This document shows, piece after piece, positions 5,363 to 7,517 of a stretch of 7,517 bases of DNA. The notes below the pieces were generated by a model. The model saw only the letters and a list, made by a program, of their open reading frames with translations, searched no databases and had not been told where the DNA came from. Where the stretch lies: contig JACQFK010000296.1 of the NCBI GenBank assembly GCA_016200125.1, positions 1 through 7,517 on the forward strand, given 5' to 3'. The position numbers were made by a program, and so were the translations under genes. This DNA comes from Planctomycetota bacterium (GTDB taxonomy: Bacteria > Planctomycetota > MHYJ01 > JACPRB01). Within the stretch, counting starts at the first letter, position 1; each line of letters begins with the position of its first letter.

Positions 5363-6238
5363 ATGACTACGAACAGCATCGTCCGATCCGTCCAGAAGGT
5401 CTGGCAGAGCCAGCCCACGATGGAAGGAGCCGGCGTCCATCTCCGCCGCGCCTTCGGCTTCCGCGAGATGCCGGGGCTCGATCCCTTCCTGCTCATGGAT
5501 GACTTCCGGTCGGAGAACCCGGCGGACTATATCGCCGGCTTCCCCTGGCACCCCCACCGGGGCATGGAGACGATCACCTACGTCCTCGAGGGCGACGTGG
5601 AGCACGCCGACAGCCTCGGCAACAACGGCGTCATCTCCGCGGGCGACATCCAGTGGATGACCGCCGGCAGCGGCATCGTTCACCAGGAGATGCCCAAGGG
5701 CGACCGCAAGGGGACGATGTTCGGGTTCCAACTCTGGTCCAACCTACCCCGCAAGAACAAGATGATGGATCCGCGCTACCAGGAGGTGAAGGCGAAGGAG
5801 ATCCCCTCGGTGCGGACGCCCGACGGCGCGACGGTCCGCGTCGTGGCCGGCGAGGTCTCCGCCGTGAAGGGTCCCGTGAAAGACATCGTTTCCGATCCGG
5901 AGTACCTGGACGTGTCCCTTCCGGCGGGCAAGTCCTTCGTCCACGCGACGAAGCCGGATCATACGGTCTTCGCGTACGTCTTCGAAGGCGAAGGCCGCTT
6001 CGATCCCGCCGAGCCGCAGGCCCGGCAGGGCGACGGCACGATCGTGCTCTACGGTCCGGGGAACCGGATCGAGGTGTCGACGGAAGGCAAGCCGGTCCGC
6101 TTCCTGCTGGTCTCGGGCAAGCCGCTCCAGGAGCCGATCGCCTGGTACGGCCCGATCGTGATGAACACGCAGGCCGAGATCCGCGCGGCTTTCCGCGAGT
6201 ACGAGGAGGGCAGCTTCGTGAAGACCGGGAAGCGTTGA
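5363..6238 (+). CDS. Pirin family protein (bicupin, quercetinase-like)
   Basis: This is a 291-residue cytosolic bicupin. The N-terminal cupin holds the pirin metal site: FPWHPHRGMETITYVLEG (60-77) supplies His63 and His65, and GIVHQEMP (104-111) supplies His107 and Glu109. All four Fe-binding residues are therefore present. Other family marks are GLDPFLLMDDF (38-48), GDIQWMTAGSG (94-104) and FGFQLWSNLP (120-129). The C-terminal cupin contains VSLPAGKSFVHA and the VLYGPGNRIEV strand. Some bacterial pirins (YhhW/YhaK types) open quercetin with quercetin 2,3-dioxygenase activity; others act as redox-sensing regulators. Which applies here cannot be told. ATG 5363 is preceded by AAGGAG at 5349-5354 with 8-base spacing. 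An in-frame ATG at 5342 lacks a binding site and was not used. It shares the MarR-controlled unit with doxX. The stop at 6238 faces the GNAT toxin gene, 10 bases away. Confidence 0.93.
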   Translation: MTTNSIVRSVQKVWQSQPTMEGAGVHLRRAFGFREMPGLDPFLLMDDFRSENPADYIAGFPWHPHRGMETITYVLEGDVEHADSLGNNGVISAGDIQWMTAGSGIVHQEMPKGDRKGTMFGFQLWSNLPRKNKMMDPRYQEVKAKEIPSVRTPDGATVRVVAGEVSAVKGPVKDIVSDPEYLDVSLPAGKSFVHATKPDHTVFAYVFEGEGRFDPAEPQARQGDGTIVLYGPGNRIEVSTEGKPVRFLLVSGKPLQEPIAWYGPIVMNTQAEIRAAFREYEEGSFVKTGKR

Positions 6239-6248
6239 AGATGTCCGC

Positions 6249-6770
6249 TCAACCTTTCTCGCCCGCGAACAGCTTGGCGATGGTTCTCATCGAGAGGAAG
6301 AGGTGGAGCGGATCATCCAGGAGCTCGTGGAATCCGTGCGACAGATAGAACTGCCTGGCCTTCGCGTCCTTGGCCAGGGCGTCCACGGCATACAAGGCAA
6401 GGTCCTCTGAAACCCGATGGGCGCGGCGCAGGGCATCGGCCAGGAGGAGGCTCCCCAGTCCCTGGCCCCGCACTTCCTGATCCACCGCCAGGCGGCCCAG
6501 ATGGGCGACCGGCGCCGGGTACCTGGGGAGTCGATGTGCCTCCTCCGGAGGCGGGTGTTCCCGGGCGATCGCTCCGGCGCTCAGGGTGTAGCAGCCGCGC
6601 CCTCGCGCGTCGGCTTCCTTCACCAGGACGAAGGTCCGCCCGTAGTCGAGGTCGGCGTTCTGTCGGGCATATTTCCTGAGATAGTCGTCCAGCGGCGCGA
6701 CGCCGCAGGCGAAGGCATCCCGGTCATGCTTCCGGGTCAGCGGCTCGATCCGCCAGGGCTCTTCAGCCAC
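6249..6770 (-). CDS. GNAT acetyltransferase toxin (TacT/AtaT-like) of a type II toxin-antitoxin pair
   Basis: This is a 173-residue GNAT protein. TacT-type toxins acetylate the amino group of aminoacyl-tRNAs and so block translation. Seen here are RIEPLTRKHDRDAFACGVAPLDDYLRKYARQ (7-37, the usual N-terminal signature 'FdCG...LD.yL...A.q'), VAHLGRLAVDQEVRGQGLGSLLL (88-110) with the acetyl-CoA pyrophosphate loop RGQGLG at 101-106, and ALAKDAKARQFYLSHGF (131-147) with Tyr142 in the place of the TacT catalytic-type tyrosine. The coding region starts at GTG 6770, overlapping the antitoxin stop by 8 bases, with only a weak ribosome binding site, so translation is likely coupled to the antitoxin. Motifs are intact and the toxin looks functional. 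An ordinary GNAT enzyme is the alternative, but the DUF1778 partner makes a toxin far more likely. Confidence 0.9.
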   Translation of the reverse strand: MAEEPWRIEPLTRKHDRDAFACGVAPLDDYLRKYARQNADLDYGRTFVLVKEADARGRGCYTLSAGAIAREHPPPEEAHRLPRYPAPVAHLGRLAVDQEVRGQGLGSLLLADALRRAHRVSEDLALYAVDALAKDAKARQFYLSHGFHELLDDPLHLFLSMRTIAKLFAGEKG

Positions 6771-7029
6771 GAAGCTTTTTGAGACGCTTCACGGCCGCCT
6801 TCAGCTTCGGGGCCGGCTCCTCGTGGGCATCGAGGATCTGCAGGAACTTCTTGTAGTCGCGACCGGACAGAACGGTGACCGACTTCCGGCCGACGATCTC
6901 CTGGGCGGCTTCCAGGACGGTCGGCACGGCGAACGACGTGACGTCGAGGCCCTTGATCCGAGCCGCCCGCTCGATCAGGTCCTTCTGCTCCCGGGTCAGC
7001 CGCATTTCCAGCCGCTCGCTCTTCGCCAT
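6763..7029 (-). CDS. DUF1778 ribbon-helix-helix antitoxin (TacA-like)
   Basis: This 88-residue antitoxin is expected to bind and neutralise the neighbouring GNAT toxin and to repress the operon through its RHH domain. ERLEMRLTREQKDLIERAARIKGLDVTSFAV (5-35) forms the strand-helix-helix fold. The tail VTVLSGRDYKKFLQILDAHEEPAPKLKAAVKRL (51-83) is the toxin-binding helix region with the usual 'LS.rD...Fl..Ld...p...L..av' pattern. I start it at ATG 7029, giving the typical length and N-terminus (MAKSERLEMRL). A short GAGG lies about 5-6 bases upstream. The same frame stays open to 7374, but that would add a tail overlapping the divergent esterase, so I rejected it. The inverted repeat at 7040-7060 lies 11 bases before the start and is the probable operator. 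Confidence 0.88.
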   Translation of the reverse strand: MAKSERLEMRLTREQKDLIERAARIKGLDVTSFAVPTVLEAAQEIVGRKSVTVLSGRDYKKFLQILDAHEEPAPKLKAAVKRLKKLRG

Positions 7030-7039
7030 CCGGCCCTCA

Positions 7040-7060
7040 TGTACGCCTGTTGTCCGTACA
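7040..7060. promoter_or_regulatory. Inverted repeat, candidate antitoxin operator (TGTACG-N9-CGTACA)
   Basis: Perfect six-base arms at 7040-7045 and 7055-7060 are separated by 9 bases, immediately upstream of the antitoxin start. Ribbon-helix-helix antitoxins typically bind such repeats at their own promoter. The placement is clear in the sequence; binding is inferred. Confidence 0.55.
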
Positions 7061-7092
7061 CTGGAGTGACGCCCGCCCGGCTCGTTGTCCAT

Positions 7093-7143
7093 GGGAGTTC
7101 GTGCTCCCGTCGGATACCGCCCCTGCGGCCGCCGGGCGCAGGG
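7093..7143. repeat. Two small inverted repeats in the divergent intergenic region
   Basis: GGGAG (7093-7097) pairs with CTCCC (7104-7108) across 6 bases, and CCCTGCG (7121-7127) pairs with CGCAGGG (7137-7143) across 9 bases. The region lies between two divergent genes, so these are not terminators of either. They may be chance in GC-rich DNA or structure in the leader or promoter region. Confidence 0.4.
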
Positions 7144-7178
7144 ACGGATCGCCGCACCGATCGCCCGCCGGCCGGGGT

Positions 7179-7203
7179 TAGACTGGAAGATCCGAGCAAG
7201 GAG
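7179..7203 (+). promoter_or_regulatory. Possible -10 and ribosome binding site of the esterase gene
   Basis: TAGACT at 7179-7184 is a plausible -10 (4 of 6), without a clear -35. AAGGAG at 7198-7203 lies 6 bases before ATG 7210 and is a strong Shine-Dalgarno that fixes the start. The -10 is tentative; the ribosome binding site is firm. Confidence 0.5.
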
Positions 7204-7209
7204 CGACGC

Positions 7210-7517
7210 ATGAGAGTCCCTCTCCTGCTGCTGTGCGTCCTGTGCGGCGTCCAGGACAAGTCCCGGCCGGCGCCCGACTTCGCCGACGTGAAGTACGGCG
7301 ACCATGTCCGGAATGTCTTCGACCTCTGGCGCCCCAAGGGAGACGGCCCCTTCCCGCTCGTGCTCTACATCCACGGCGGCGGCTTCCGGGCGGGGGACAA
7401 GAACACGCTCGCGCCCGCGGCGCTCCAGTCCTACCTGCAGGCCGGCTGGGCGGTGGCGGCGATCAACTACCGCTTCACCGACGCCGCGCCCGCCCCCGCC
7501 CAGTACCTCGACTGCGC
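7210..7517 (+). CDS. Secreted alpha/beta-hydrolase esterase (HGGG type), N-terminal part
   Basis: The first 102 residues are visible; the gene continues past the window end. A short hydrophobic N-terminus (MRVPLLLLCVLCGVQ) looks like a compact signal peptide. Two cysteines lie in it (Cys9 and Cys12), but neither sits in a classical lipobox, so lipoprotein status is doubtful. The mature part has DFADVKYGDHVRNVFDLWRPKG (23-44), then PFPLVLYIHGGGFRAGDK (47-64). HGGG at 55-58 is the oxyanion-hole motif of the hormone-sensitive-lipase/BD-FAE esterase group. AGWAVAAINYRFT (78-90) is the next core strand. The nucleophile Ser (GxSxG), Asp and His would lie downstream and cannot be checked. A carboxylesterase or acetyl-xylan-type esterase acting outside the cytoplasm is most likely; the substrate is unknown. 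The start is set by AAGGAG 6 bases upstream. Confidence 0.85.
   Translation, partial: MRVPLLLLCVLCGVQDKSRPAPDFADVKYGDHVRNVFDLWRPKGDGPFPLVLYIHGGGFRAGDKNTLAPAALQSYLQAGWAVAAINYRFTDAAPAPAQYLDC

Noticed and set aside
7030..7374. Extended N-terminus of the antitoxin frame
   Set aside because: It overlaps the well-supported divergent esterase, crosses the likely operator and adds unrelated residues before a typical DUF1778 start.
1..7517. tRNA, rRNA, CRISPR array, insertion sequence, or intrinsic terminator
   Set aside because: No matching structure, repeat-spacer pattern, transposase, or GC hairpin followed by a T-run was seen on either strand.

Overview
This is a GC-rich bacterial window, dense with genes. 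The proteins resemble those of Planctomycetota or Acidobacteriota: a long WD40 protein with many 'FSPDG' repeats, the C-terminus of a HEAT-like protein with a proline-rich linker, a secreted HGGG esterase and a YtxJ-type thioredoxin-fold protein. The phylum is an inference from style only. There is no rRNA, tRNA, CRISPR array, insertion sequence or prophage gene, and no gene-free stretch above 300 bases.

Region 1 (1-4240). The C-terminal end of an unknown plus-strand gene (1-413) converges on a run of minus-strand genes. In transcription order these are a YtxJ/bacilliredoxin-like protein (4240-3914), a short and degenerate PurK-like ATP-grasp protein (3865-3131), a tandem PurE protein (3134-2199) and a cytoplasmic WD40 protein (2158 downward). 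The purK-like and purE genes overlap by ATGA and are probably translationally coupled. The PurE N-terminal half keeps the class I active-site motifs, while its C-terminal half and the PurK partner have lost key residues. The WD40 gene meets a TGA at 779-781, yet the same frame continues for 120 well-formed codons with further WD40 signal to 416. It is therefore a freshly broken gene, a sequencing error or a readthrough site.

Region 2 (4241-6238). A 99-base divergent intergenic region precedes a plus-strand set: a MarR-family repressor, a DoxX-family membrane protein and a pirin. A near-palindrome (core TCGTTNTAACGA) lies inside the marR promoter spacer and again just upstream of doxX, which suggests autoregulation and control of a small electrophile/redox-stress regulon. 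Several promoters here lie so close to their start codons that the messages may be leaderless.

Region 3 (6239-7029). A type II toxin-antitoxin pair lies on the minus strand: a DUF1778 ribbon-helix-helix antitoxin overlapping by 8 bases a GNAT acetyltransferase toxin of the TacT/AtaT type. A TGTACG/CGTACA inverted repeat just upstream of the antitoxin is a candidate operator.

Region 4 (7030-7517). A divergent intergenic region with small hairpins leads to the start of a secreted alpha/beta-hydrolase (HGGG esterase) that runs off the window.
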